From the NCBI RefSeq assembly GCF_016236915.1, contig NZ_JAEHOK010000004.1:124001-188000 (forward strand): a stretch of DNA of 64,000 bases, in the 5' to 3' direction. This DNA comes from Salegentibacter maritimus. GTDB lineage: Bacteria; Bacteroidota; Bacteroidia; Flavobacteriales; Flavobacteriaceae. Positions 53,336 through 61,619 of this stretch are shown here, piece by piece. The notes below the pieces were generated by a model. It worked only from the letters and a program-made list of their open reading frames with translations, ran no database searches and was not told the origin of the DNA. The translations under genes and the position numbers were made by a program. The stretch's first letter is position 1. Each line of letters begins with the position of its first letter.

Positions 53336-54499
53336 TTAAATTGAATTTAATGCCTGCTTTAGGTCTTCTATTATATCTTCTACATGTTCCAGGCCTACCG
53401 AAACCCTAACTAAACCGGGGGTTATCCCAGCTTCCAATCTATCTTCTTCACTTAATTTACTATGGGTGGTAGAGGCAGGATGCGTCACAATACTTCTTGT
53501 ATCTCCCAAATTGGCAGATCTTGAACAGAGTTTTACGGCATCAATAAACTTTCTACCTGCTTCAATCCCCCCTTTAATCTCAAAGGAAACAATGTTTCCT
53601 CCTTTTTTCATTTGTTTTATTGCAATCTCATATTGTGGATGCGATTTCAAAAATGGATATTTTACATTTTCAGCGTTGGCCTGGGATTCTAAAAACCGTG
53701 CTACTTTTTCGGCGTTTTCGCAATGTTTATCCAAACGCACCGACAGAGTTTCAAGGCTTTTTGAAAGCACCCAGGCATTAAATGGCGACAAAGCCGGGCC
53801 GGTATTTCTTGAGAACAAATAAATTTCCCGAATCAAATCGGCTCTTCCTACAGTTACCCCTCCTAGCACACGCCCCTGACCATCTATTAGTTTTGTTGCA
53901 GAATGAATTACTAAATCTGCTCCATATTTAATAGGGTTTTGCAACCAGGGTGTGGCAAAACAATTATCAATTACCAGAATAATATTATGCTTTTTCGCAA
54001 TCCTCCCCAACAACTCCAAATCCAAAATATCCAAACCGGGATTGGTAGGCGTTTCGGCAAAAATCATTTTGGTTTCCGGCTTTATTAATTCTTCAATCTT
54101 ATCAACTTCGTTTACATTAAAATAAGAGTGCGAAATATTCCACTTTGGAAAAAATTTGGTAAACAAACTGTGGGTAGAGCCAAAAACAGCTCTGGCCGAA
54201 ATTATATGATCGCCACTATTTAACAAGGCCGCAAGACTGGAAAAAACAGCACTCATTCCTGTGGCAAAAGAAAAACCGGCCTCTGCCCCTTCCATTTTTA
54301 CCATTTTTTCAGTAAACTCTGAATTGTTCGGATTTGTAAAGCGGCTATAGATATTGCGTTCTTTTTCCTCAGAAAAAGAAGCCCTCATGTCTTCGGCATC
54401 ATCAAAAACAAAACTAGACGTAAGATACAAGGGCGTGGAATGCTCCTGGTATTGCGTTCGTTCGTTTTGGGTTCTAATGGCTTCGGATTCAAAATGCAT
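53336..54499 (-). CDS. metZ: Trans-sulfuration PLP enzyme, O-succinyl/acetylhomoserine sulfhydrylase type
   Basis: A 387-aa Cys/Met-metabolism PLP enzyme. The PLP lysine is in HSATKLIDGQGRVLGG near residue 203, and FSFATGMSAVFSSLAALL binds the phosphate. It is shorter than its neighbour MetY and matches the MetZ/CGS-like branch. It would make homocysteine from the acylated homoserine and sulfide; a cystathionine gamma-synthase role cannot be excluded. It is the last gene of the Met-attenuated operon. Confidence 0.85.
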   Translation of the reverse strand: MHFESEAIRTQNERTQYQEHSTPLYLTSSFVFDDAEDMRASFSEEKERNIYSRFTNPNNSEFTEKMVKMEGAEAGFSFATGMSAVFSSLAALLNSGDHIISARAVFGSTHSLFTKFFPKWNISHSYFNVNEVDKIEELIKPETKMIFAETPTNPGLDILDLELLGRIAKKHNIILVIDNCFATPWLQNPIKYGADLVIHSATKLIDGQGRVLGGVTVGRADLIREIYLFSRNTGPALSPFNAWVLSKSLETLSVRLDKHCENAEKVARFLESQANAENVKYPFLKSHPQYEIAIKQMKKGGNIVSFEIKGGIEAGRKFIDAVKLCSRSANLGDTRSIVTHPASTTHSKLSEEDRLEAGITPGLVRVSVGLEHVEDIIEDLKQALNSI

Positions 54500-54520
54500 A
54501 ATTGTTGGTTTTGTTGTTTT

Positions 54521-55594
54521 TTAATTTAGCCTTTGCGATAATTTAAGTACATCGCCAGCAATTCCACGGGCAGTTACGGCAGCTCCTGCACCTGCTCCCT
54601 GAATAACCAGGGGTTGATCTCCATAAGATTCGGTGTAGATCTCAAAGATGTTATCGGCTCCCTTAATTTGTCCCAGGGCTGTATTTTTTGGTTCAGAAAT
54701 AAGCTTTGCCTCCAGGCTGGCACTGGCTACTTCAATCTCACCAATATATCGCAATACATTACCTTGTTCCTGCTCGTTCTTGTGTTTGCTAAAAATCTCG
54801 TCTAACTCCCCAAGTCTTTGTTGAAATTCCTCTGCGGTAGTTTTTCCGTTTAATTTCTCGGGAATTAAAGACTGAATTTTAACTTCTTGAAACTCCTTAT
54901 CTAACTCAAGCTCACGGGCAAGAATTAACAATTTCCTACCAACATCGTTACCTGAAAGATCTTCGCGGGCGTCAGGCTCGGTATAACCAAGCGTTCCCGC
55001 TTTCTTTAATACATCAGAAAATTCTTCCTGATTTTCGGAAAAAGTATTAAAAATAAAGCTTAACGAACCGGAGAAAACTCCACGAATTTTGGTGACTTTC
55101 TCACCAGATTGGTATAGGTCCTGAACGGTTTGTACTATGGGCAACCCTGCACCTACATTGGTTTCGTAATAAAAATATTTGCCGTGATAATCCAGTTCTT
55201 TACGTATTTCTTTGTAAAAATCTGAAGATAAGGTATTGGCTACCTTATTGGCCGCTACCAGGTTAAAGCCATTTTGAATTAACCTTATATAAATTGATGC
55301 AAACTCCTTACTTGCCGTAGCATCTATCCCAATTAAGTTTTCAAGATCGTTGGTTCTGGTAAAATCCAGGATATCTTCAAGTTTATAATTTTTAGCTTTG
55401 CTTTTGAATTCTTCTTGCCAGTTTTCAGAAATTCCTTCGGTAGTAAAAAGTGCTTTTGTAGAGTTGGCAATTACCGGAATGCTTATTGAAACTCCCGAAT
55501 TCTTTTCCCATTGCTCTTTTGCGTTAAGTAATTGATTGATAAGGGTACTTCCTACGTTACCGATCCCAAACAAGATGATGTTCACTTTTTTCAT
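54521..55594 (-). CDS. hom: Homoserine dehydrogenase
   Basis: A 357-aa enzyme reducing aspartate semialdehyde to homoserine. NAD-binding FGIGNVGSTLI is at the start, and the catalytic block GAGLPIVQTVQDLYQSGEKV with FSGSLSFIFNTFSE lies near residue 150. GYTEPDAREDLSGNDVGRK is typical. It lacks an aspartokinase or ACT domain, unlike the bifunctional ThrA. It overlaps the metX end by 38 bases. Confidence 0.9.
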   Translation of the reverse strand: MKKVNIILFGIGNVGSTLINQLLNAKEQWEKNSGVSISIPVIANSTKALFTTEGISENWQEEFKSKAKNYKLEDILDFTRTNDLENLIGIDATASKEFASIYIRLIQNGFNLVAANKVANTLSSDFYKEIRKELDYHGKYFYYETNVGAGLPIVQTVQDLYQSGEKVTKIRGVFSGSLSFIFNTFSENQEEFSDVLKKAGTLGYTEPDAREDLSGNDVGRKLLILARELELDKEFQEVKIQSLIPEKLNGKTTAEEFQQRLGELDEIFSKHKNEQEQGNVLRYIGEIEVASASLEAKLISEPKNTALGQIKGADNIFEIYTESYGDQPLVIQGAGAGAAVTARGIAGDVLKLSQRLN

Positions 55595-56570
55595 TTTCTT
55601 TAATGTTGGTTTTAAATACAGGTTTTAAAAATCTAGACAGTTGTGCGGCTTCAATTAAAAACGCATCATGCCCGTGTATTGATTTTATTTCGTGAATACT
55701 CACATTATTTTTTTCGAGCGAAAGGTTTACATAAGTGTCCCAGTTCTCGTCGGCCAGGAAAAACCAGTCTGAATTTACCGTTACTATATGAATATCGCCC
55801 TTAATTTTTTTTGCGGCCTCCAGGTATTTACCGCTACCTTTACTAATATCTATGGTGGTTAGTAAATGGTTCATTAATTTATATGACGCCAGTTGAAAAC
55901 GTTCTTCCAATTTTTTACCGTGGTATTGCAACCAGCCTTCAACCTTATAACAAGGCTCCAGTTCTTCTTTGCTTCTGTTAAATTTTTTACTTAGGGATTG
56001 TGGCGTACGGTAAAAAGTCATGGCATGCATTCTAGCGTCTTTTACCGGGGTATTAGAGTTATTTAATATTTGTCCCTGCACTTTACAATTTGCCAACACC
56101 CAATCTGTAGCTTTATAATCGGTTGCAATAGGAATAATATGTTCGGCCAAATCGGGTTTTAAAGCAGCCAATTCCCAAGCAAGGGCCCCTCCTATAGAGC
56201 CGCCAATTATAGCAAAGAGTTTTTCTATTTCCAGACGTTCCAGGGCCAGGGCTTGAATTCTGGCAATATCGGCCAGGGTAAACTCCTTGTAATTTTCAAT
56301 TAGGTGTTCTTTTTTCCCATTGAATCCATTACCCGGAATATTAAAAGCCAGGATACTAAATTTATTGGTATCTACACTTTTGTTTTCACCTACAATTTTG
56401 GTCCACCACCCCAATTTCCCGGTAATTTGAGAGTTTCCTGTAAGCGCGTGGTTTATTAAAACAACCGGCGCAGTTTTATGGCTTTGCCCAAATTGTTGAA
56501 AGCTCAAATGGATATCCTGTACCGTTCCCGCCGAATTCCTAAAATCTTTTAAACAGAGTTCCTGAAGCAT
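55557..56570 (-). CDS. metX: Homoserine O-acetyltransferase
   Basis: A 337-aa alpha/beta hydrolase-fold acyltransferase that activates homoserine. The nucleophile is Ser125 in GGSIGGALAWE, with VNSDWFF (Asp) and HGHDAFLIE (His) completing the triad. The longer frame starts at a TTG ten codons upstream; I use the ATG giving MLQELCLKDF. It precedes hom and follows metY, completing the homocysteine route. Confidence 0.9.
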   Translation of the reverse strand: MLQELCLKDFRNSAGTVQDIHLSFQQFGQSHKTAPVVLINHALTGNSQITGKLGWWTKIVGENKSVDTNKFSILAFNIPGNGFNGKKEHLIENYKEFTLADIARIQALALERLEIEKLFAIIGGSIGGALAWELAALKPDLAEHIIPIATDYKATDWVLANCKVQGQILNNSNTPVKDARMHAMTFYRTPQSLSKKFNRSKEELEPCYKVEGWLQYHGKKLEERFQLASYKLMNHLLTTIDISKGSGKYLEAAKKIKGDIHIVTVNSDWFFLADENWDTYVNLSLEKNNVSIHEIKSIHGHDAFLIEAAQLSRFLKPVFKTNIKENEKSEHHLVWDR

Positions 56571-56655
56571 TTTTCTCTTTTTTTGATTTAGAAAGAGCAA
56601 AAGGAAAAAGACTTAACCTGGCTGCTTTCTCCTTTGCCTTTCCACCAACAATAAA

Positions 56656-57948
56656 TTAAACCAGTGCTTTTTCTTTAATCTTGGCAAATGCCTCCACTAA
56701 ATCTGCTTTTAAATCTTCTATATTTTCAAGTCCTACAGAAAGTCGAATAAGGTCTTTTGTAACTCCGGTTGTTGCCTGTTGCTTCTCGTCCAGTTGCTGA
56801 TGCGTGGTACTTGCAGGATGAATAATTAAAGATTTGGTATCTCCAATATTGGCAACAAGAGAAAATAGTTTGGTCTCGTCGGCAATAACTTTAGCCGATT
56901 CAAAGCCACCTTCTACTCCAAAAGTAACCACACCACTTTGGCCTTTTGGAAGGTATTCTTTAGCCAGTTTATTGTACTTACTACTTTCAAGCCCCGGATA
57001 ATTCACCCACTTCACTTCTTTTTGCTGTTCCAACCATTGGGCGAGCGCAAGGGCATTTTCACTATGTTGTTTTATCCTAATTTCCAGGGTTTCCAGCCCC
57101 TGTAAAATCTGAAAAGCATTATATGGGCTTAATGCTGCCCCGTGATCGCGAAGACCTTCAATTCTAACTTTAGCAATAAAAGCTGCTTCTTTCAATGCCT
57201 CGTGATAAACAAGTCCGTGGTAACCCGGTGATGGCTCTGTAAATTCAGGGAACTTTCCATTTGCCCAGTCAAAATTACCTGCATCAATAATAGCACCTCC
57301 CAGCGAAGTTCCATTACCGCTAATGTATTTGGTAAGCGATTCAATAACAATATCTGCTCCGTGCTCAATGGGTTTTAACAATGAAGGGGTAGCAACAGTA
57401 TTATCAACTATAAACGGAACTTTAAGTGCACTGGCTTCTGCAGCAATGGCTTTTAGATCTAGCACATCGAGTTTTGGATTCCCTAGAGATTCCACAAAAA
57501 TTGCACGGGTATTTTCTTTGGCCGCCTTTTTAAAGTTTTCGGGATATTCAGGATCTACAAAGGTGGTGGTAATTCCCAATCTAGGTAAGGTTACGCTCAG
57601 TAAATTGTAAGTTCCTCCATACAAACTACTGGAAGCTACAATATGATCTCCGGCTTTCAAAAGCGTTAAAAGCGTAGTGTTTATAGCAGCTGTTCCAGAT
57701 GCAGTAACTACTGCCGCAATACCTCCTTCCAATGCAGCAAGCCTTTGCTCCAGAACATCGTTCGTTGGGTTGTTTAAGCGGGTGTAGATGTATCCGGGTT
57801 CAGCCAATGAAAAAAGATTTGCAGCGTGATCTGAATTATTAAATACATAAGAAGTGGTTTGATAAATAGGCACAGCCCTTGTTCCTCCATTGTTTTTAGT
57901 ATCGTGACCGGCGTGTAATGCGTTTGTTGAAAATTTTTGCGTACTCAT
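56656..57948 (-). CDS. metY: O-acetylhomoserine sulfhydrylase / cysteine synthase-type
   Basis: A 430-aa PLP enzyme of the MetY branch. FSTNALHAGHD opens it; the PLP lysine is in ESLTKYISGNGTSLGG near residue 210. The usual length of about 430 distinguishes it from MetZ. It condenses O-acetylhomoserine with sulfide to homocysteine, which split MetH then methylates. It is the first structural gene after two tandem Met-rich leader peptides and terminators, so it is probably the most strongly controlled. Confidence 0.92.
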   Translation of the reverse strand: MSTQKFSTNALHAGHDTKNNGGTRAVPIYQTTSYVFNNSDHAANLFSLAEPGYIYTRLNNPTNDVLEQRLAALEGGIAAVVTASGTAAINTTLLTLLKAGDHIVASSSLYGGTYNLLSVTLPRLGITTTFVDPEYPENFKKAAKENTRAIFVESLGNPKLDVLDLKAIAAEASALKVPFIVDNTVATPSLLKPIEHGADIVIESLTKYISGNGTSLGGAIIDAGNFDWANGKFPEFTEPSPGYHGLVYHEALKEAAFIAKVRIEGLRDHGAALSPYNAFQILQGLETLEIRIKQHSENALALAQWLEQQKEVKWVNYPGLESSKYNKLAKEYLPKGQSGVVTFGVEGGFESAKVIADETKLFSLVANIGDTKSLIIHPASTTHQQLDEKQQATTGVTKDLIRLSVGLENIEDLKADLVEAFAKIKEKALV

Positions 57949-58040
57949 AATTTCTAATTTTTTATATTCTTACTTCGTATTTTGAAGTTTGATTTATTTT
58001 TTATTGAATTCCCTACTTTGCGGGTATATAATTGTTTTGT

Positions 58041-58078
58041 AAAAAAAAGTCCCCTTAAGTAGCTATTACCAAGGGGAC
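58041..58078 (-). terminator. Second (promoter-distal) Met attenuator terminator
   Basis: GUCCCCUU (58078 to 58071) and AAGGGGAC (58056 to 58049), read on the minus strand, form an 8-bp stem with a 14-base loop, then eight U (58048-58041). The 5' arm and loop contain UUGGUAAUAGC (58072 to 58062). This can pair over 11 bases, with one G-U, with GCUAUUGCCAA inside the second leader peptide (58130 to 58120). That alternative helix would prevent termination. Confidence 0.88.
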
Positions 58079-58107
58079 CTTTTAAATTGAACTCTAAACA
58101 AACTAAG

Positions 58108-58200
58108 TTAAATTCGGTTTTGGCAATAGCGATTCATGTGTCGCATCATCATAGACATCATCATATCACGCATCATCATATTGTTCATTGCCTTTTTCAT
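58108..58200 (-). CDS. Methionine-rich leader peptide 2
   Basis: A 30-codon frame with 12 Met codons; three blocks of Met-Met-Met occur (residues 8-10, 13-15 and 17-19), with further Met at 5 and 22. It ends in TAA before the terminator. Directly after the Met blocks, codons 24-27 contain the antiterminator sequence GCTATTGCCAA. A ribosome stalled on Met codons exposes it; a ribosome reaching the stop covers it. The frame and pairing are read directly; the regulation is inferred from the classical leader mechanism. Confidence 0.88.
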   Translation of the reverse strand: MKKAMNNMMMRDMMMSMMMRHMNRYCQNRI

Positions 58201-58218
58201 CTCGTTTATTTCTATAGC

Positions 58219-58232
58219 TCCGGAAAACCGGA
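58219..58232 (-). other. Short hairpin between the two Met attenuators
   Basis: TCCGG-AAAA-CCGGA is a compact hairpin 19 bases before leader 2. It lacks a U-run and might act as a pause or ribosome-loading structure. Confidence 0.35.
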
Positions 58233-58288
58233 ATTCTTCGTTTTATTTTTTATTGTAATTCTAAGCTTACAACATTAAATTATGACAT

Positions 58289-58316
58289 AAAAAAACCGCT
58301 GCGTTTGGCAGCGGCT
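58289..58316 (-). terminator. First (promoter-proximal) Met attenuator terminator
   Basis: CCGCUGC and GCAGCGG (58314 to 58296 on the minus strand) form a 7-bp GC stem with a 5-base loop, flanked by A5 and a run of seven U. GCAGCG in leader 1 (58360 to 58355) can pair with CGCUGC of the 5' arm. UUCAAUU of leader 1 (58352 to 58346) can pair with AAUUGAA (58325 to 58319), a composite antiterminator. Confidence 0.88.
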
Positions 58317-58339
58317 TTTTCAATTTTATCTTTTCAGAT

Positions 58340-58411
58340 TTATTCAATTGAATGCGCTGCGGAGGCTTTCCACATCATCATACGCATCATATTGAAAATT
58401 GTCTGGTACAT
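58340..58411 (-). CDS. Methionine-rich leader peptide 1
   Basis: A 23-codon frame with six Met codons; residues 8-14 read MMRMMMW, so five Met lie within six codons. It ends in TAA 24 bases before the first terminator stem. The codons after the Met block hold GCAGCG and TTCAATT, the two antiterminator segments. The promoter lies only about 20 bases upstream, so the leader is near the mRNA 5' end as expected for an attenuator. Confidence 0.88.
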   Translation of the reverse strand: MYQTIFNMMRMMMWKASAAHSIE

Positions 58412-58430
58412 TTCTTTGTTTTGTTCCCGG

Positions 58431-58463
58431 CAAATATAAGGGGAGAAATTTCTAATTTCCAAA
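58431..58463 (-). promoter_or_regulatory. Promoter of the metY-metX-hom-metZ operon
   Basis: TTTG (58463-58460), 21 bases, TATATTTG (58438-58431) on the minus strand fits the Bacteroidota consensus, with spacing at the long end of the usual range. The transcript would begin about 10 bases before leader 1. Confidence 0.6.
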
Positions 58464-58686
58464 TCGAAACAGCATTTTTACGAAAAAAATTTTAAAAGGC
58501 GTAAAAAATAAAAAGTCGATATTTATTTTGATTTAAAAATAACAATTCTTCATTTTCAAATCAAAAACAAAGACAATAAACTGTAAGTCAAATAATTACA
58601 AAATAGATGCTTTTATCTACGTTGCTAACATCCTTAAACCGAATAAAAAAGAAAGTTAAAGCAAGTTCGAGTTGAGGTTATTTTTA

Positions 58687-58694
58687 TACATTTG
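58687..58694 (+). promoter_or_regulatory. -7 promoter box of metK
   Basis: TACATTTG matches TAnnTTTG. No clean -33 TTTG lies 19-21 bases upstream. Its position about 15 bases before the riboswitch is as expected. Confidence 0.45.
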
Positions 58695-58710
58695 TACCCG
58701 AATTAATTAA

Positions 58711-58783
58711 AGGGAAGGATTTGACTGATTGCAACCCTCAAATACACGAATTGTGTATTAAAAATGCTAAAGCAGTAATACAC
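58711..58783 (+). promoter_or_regulatory. SAM-II-like riboswitch with alternative hairpin, upstream of metK
   Basis: P1 AGGG/CCCT (58711-58714 and 58735-58738) encloses GGAUUUGACUGAUUGCA, close to the SAM-II loop. The 3' half is UGCUAAAGCAGU. Pseudoknot pairs are present: ACUG (58724-58727) with CAGU (58773-58776), and GCA (58731-58733) with UGC (58765-58767). An inserted hairpin AAUACAC/GUGUAUU (58741-58747 and 58753-58759) fills the linker. AAUACAC recurs at 58777-58783, so GUGUAUUA (58753-58760) can instead pair with UAAUACAC (58776-58783) and UGCU with AGCA. That locks up the aptamer core, a plausible OFF/ON switch. Confidence 0.72.
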
Positions 58784-58812
58784 TCCTCTTAGCTTTATCT
58801 GTCAAATGCTGC

Positions 58813-58843
58813 CCATATTTTTTAAAAACATTTTTAAATATGG
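58813..58843 (+). promoter_or_regulatory. Hairpin covering the metK start codon
   Basis: CCATATTT (58813-58820) pairs with AAATATGG (58836-58843). The metK ATG (58840-58842) lies in the 3' arm. It is AT-rich, so stability is modest. It could link the upstream riboswitch to translation. Confidence 0.4.
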
Positions 58844-60096
58844 CATATTTATTTACTTCAGAAAGTGTATCTGAAGGACACCCCGATAAAATCGCAGATC
58901 AAATTAGCGATACACTGCTGGATAATTTTCTTGCATTTGATGAAAACTCCAAAGTTGCCTGCGAAACCCTGGTAACTACAGGACAGGTTGTACTTGCCGG
59001 TGAGGTTAGAAGTGATACCTATTTAGATGTACAAAACATTGCCAGGGAAGTAATAAACGATATTGGTTATACCAAAGGGGCTTATAAATTTAGCGGGGAT
59101 TCCTGTGGTGTAATCTCATTAATTCACGAACAATCCCAGGAGATTTATCAAGGTGTAGATCGTGGAAACAAGGAAGAACAAGGTGCCGGAGACCAGGGTA
59201 TGATGTTTGGTTACGCTACCAACGAAACCGAAAACTATATGCCGCTGGCACTGGACATTTCACATAAAATTCTTATTGAACTGGCAAAATTAAGGCGGGA
59301 AGGAAAAGATATTCCTTACCTGAGGCCAGATTCTAAAAGCCAGGTTACCATAGAATATAGCGATGATAATGTTCCGCAAAAGATTGTTGCCATTGTGGTT
59401 TCTACCCAGCACGACGATTTTAATGGTAACGATGAGGAAATGCTGAAAAAGATTAAGAAAGATATTATTGAAATTCTTATTCCCCGGGTAAAGGCACAAT
59501 TACCTGAATATGTACAAAAACTATTTAACGACGACATCACTTATCATATAAACCCTACAGGAAAATTTGTTATTGGCGGTCCTCACGGTGATGCCGGTCT
59601 AACCGGAAGAAAAATTATTGTAGACACCTACGGTGGTAAAGGTGCCCACGGAGGTGGTGCTTTTTCAGGTAAGGATCCCAGCAAGGTAGATAGATCTGCT
59701 GCTTATGCTTCCAGGCACGTAGCCAAAAATTTAGTGGCCGCCGGGCTTGCCGATGAAGTGTTAGTACAGGTTTCTTACGCCATTGGGGTGGTAGAGCCTA
59801 CTTCAATCTCTGTAGAAACTTACGGTACAGCCAAAGTAGATATGAAAGATGGAGAAATCGCTAAAAAAGTAGCTGAAATTTTTGACATGCGCCCCTGGGC
59901 CATTGAAGACAGGTTAAAACTTAGAAACCCTATTTATCGCGAAACCGCTGCCTACGGGCATATGGGAAAAACCCCAAGAACCATTACAAAAATCTTTAAA
60001 AGTCCTTATTCCGGAGAAATAAAGAAAGAAGTTGAATTATTTACCTGGGAAAAACTGGATTATGTAGATAAAGTAAAGGAAGCTTTTAAGCTTTAA
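58840..60096 (+). CDS. metK: S-adenosylmethionine synthetase
   Basis: A 418-aa enzyme making SAM from methionine and ATP. Signature hexapeptides are present: [20 protein letters not shown] at the start, [12 protein letters not shown] near residue 118, and [19 protein letters not shown] near 275. No Shine-Dalgarno is visible, as usual for this phylum. It is divergent from the metY operon with SAM-II control upstream. Length is slightly above E. coli MetK (384), as common in Bacteroidota. Confidence 0.97.
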   Translation: MAYLFTSESVSEGHPDKIADQISDTLLDNFLAFDENSKVACETLVTTGQVVLAGEVRSDTYLDVQNIAREVINDIGYTKGAYKFSGDSCGVISLIHEQSQEIYQGVDRGNKEEQGAGDQGMMFGYATNETENYMPLALDISHKILIELAKLRREGKDIPYLRPDSKSQVTIEYSDDNVPQKIVAIVVSTQHDDFNGNDEEMLKKIKKDIIEILIPRVKAQLPEYVQKLFNDDITYHINPTGKFVIGGPHGDAGLTGRKIIVDTYGGKGAHGGGAFSGKDPSKVDRSAAYASRHVAKNLVAAGLADEVLVQVSYAIGVVEPTSISVETYGTAKVDMKDGEIAKKVAEIFDMRPWAIEDRLKLRNPIYRETAAYGHMGKTPRTITKIFKSPYSGEIKKEVELFTWEKLDYVDKVKEAFKL

Positions 60097-60120
60097 ATTA
60101 CAAATGCCATAATTATTTAA

Positions 60121-60152
60121 AATACCGCTGCAATCAGCGGTATTTTTTTTGA
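60121..60152 (+). terminator. metK terminator
   Basis: AATACCGCTG (60121-60130) and CAGCGGTATT (60135-60144) form a perfect 10-bp stem with a 4-base loop, followed by T-rich sequence. Confidence 0.9.
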
Positions 60153-60228
60153 CTTTTTCTTCGGAAAGCTTTAACAACGGGGCGCAGTTTTAATTCCTAT
60201 TTTTAGAATTACACTAACCAAGCGTCTT

Positions 60229-61593
60229 ATGTCTGTTTTTAAAAAAGTAAAAAACACTATCAACCTATTAAAGTCGGTTGATATGGATCAATTAGCGAAA
60301 ATCAATAAACAAATAGATCTTTCTGAAGCGGTAAAAAGTTTAGGCCAGCTCGATGAACGTCAGCTGCAGGGTTTAATGAAAATGTTAAAAGCCAAGCGTA
60401 AAAAAGGCCAAAGCGATCTCCCTCCCATAGATGGTGATTTTTACAACTTAGACCTTAAGTTAACAGAAGAGCAACGCAAGCTCCAGATGCAGGTGCGAAA
60501 TTTTATGGAAGATGAAGTGAGACCTTTGGTGAACGACCATTGGAACCGGGCTAAATTTCCACACGAAATCATTGAAAAATTCAAGAAATTAAATATTACG
60601 GGCGTTCCTTACAAAGATTATGGCTGCCCCAACCTTCCTTTCTTAATGGAAGGTATCATTGCGCAGGAAATCGCCAGGGTAGATGTGTCTATCTCAACTT
60701 TTTTTGGCGTACATAGCGGGCTTGCAATGGGCTCTATTTATCTATGTGGTAGCGAAGAACAAAAACAAGAGTGGCTTCCAAAAATGCAAAAACTGGAGGC
60801 GATTGGCGCTTTTGGCCTTACAGAACCAAATGTAGGTTCTGGTGTTGCCGGTGGCCTGGAAACCACCTGTAAGTTTGATGGCGAAAATTGGATCTTAAAC
60901 GGACAGAAAAAATGGATAGGTAACGCCACCTTCGCCGATGTAATTATTATTTGGGCAAGAGATGAAGATAGTAACCAGGTAAAAGGTTTCCTGGTTAGAA
61001 AAGAAAATCCCGGTTTTAAGGCTGAAAAGATGCAGGATAAAATGGCGCTGCGAATTGTACAAAATGCCCTCATTACCTTAACCGATTGTAAGATACCCGA
61101 AAGTGATAGGTTGCAAAACGCCAATTCATTTAAAGATACCGCAAAAGTACTTCGCATGACCAGGGCAGGGGTGGCCTGGCAGGCGGTTGGCTGCGCCCGT
61201 GGAGCTTACGAAAGTGCTCTAAAATACACCCGAAAAAGGGAACAGTTTGGAAGACCCATTGCCTCTTACCAACTAATTCAGAATCACCTGGTAGAAATGG
61301 TATCCAATCTTACTGCAATGCAAACCCTGGTTTTTAGGCTTTCTGAAATGCAGGATGCCGATTTGCTTACAGACGAACACGCATCTCTGGCCAAAGTATT
61401 TTGCAGTATGCGCACCAGGGATGTAGTAAGCCGTGCCCGCGAAGTAATGGGCGGAAATGGTATTTTACTTGAACACGATGTAGCGCGTTTTGTGGCCGAT
61501 GCAGAAGCCATTTATAGTTATGAAGGAACAAAAGAAATAAATTCACTTATTGTAGGCCGTGCAATTACGGGTTATAGTGCATTTGTGAGTTAA
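60229..61593 (+). CDS. Acyl-CoA dehydrogenase family protein (glutaryl-CoA dehydrogenase-like)
   Basis: A 454-aa FAD enzyme. Residues about 1-70 are a lysine-rich extension without known domain. The core from about 75 has AFGLTEPNVGSGVAGG, WILNGQKKWIGNA and the C-terminal catalytic Glu in YEGTKEINSLIVGRAITG. Closest pattern is glutaryl-CoA dehydrogenase, which usually has about 390 residues, but key substrate-binding residues cannot be judged by eye. It stands after the metK terminator with its own 5' region. Confidence 0.8.
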   Translation: MSVFKKVKNTINLLKSVDMDQLAKINKQIDLSEAVKSLGQLDERQLQGLMKMLKAKRKKGQSDLPPIDGDFYNLDLKLTEEQRKLQMQVRNFMEDEVRPLVNDHWNRAKFPHEIIEKFKKLNITGVPYKDYGCPNLPFLMEGIIAQEIARVDVSISTFFGVHSGLAMGSIYLCGSEEQKQEWLPKMQKLEAIGAFGLTEPNVGSGVAGGLETTCKFDGENWILNGQKKWIGNATFADVIIIWARDEDSNQVKGFLVRKENPGFKAEKMQDKMALRIVQNALITLTDCKIPESDRLQNANSFKDTAKVLRMTRAGVAWQAVGCARGAYESALKYTRKREQFGRPIASYQLIQNHLVEMVSNLTAMQTLVFRLSEMQDADLLTDEHASLAKVFCSMRTRDVVSRAREVMGGNGILLEHDVARFVADAEAIYSYEGTKEINSLIVGRAITGYSAFVS

Positions 61594-61619
61594 TACTAAT
61601 CAAAAAAAATAGAAAAAGA

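Noticed and set aside
58087-58278. His-rich plus-strand reading frame (HHRHHHITHH)
   Set aside because: It is the complement of the ATG/CAT runs in the Met leader peptide on the minus strand; it has no start signals, and the attenuator structure explains the sequence better.
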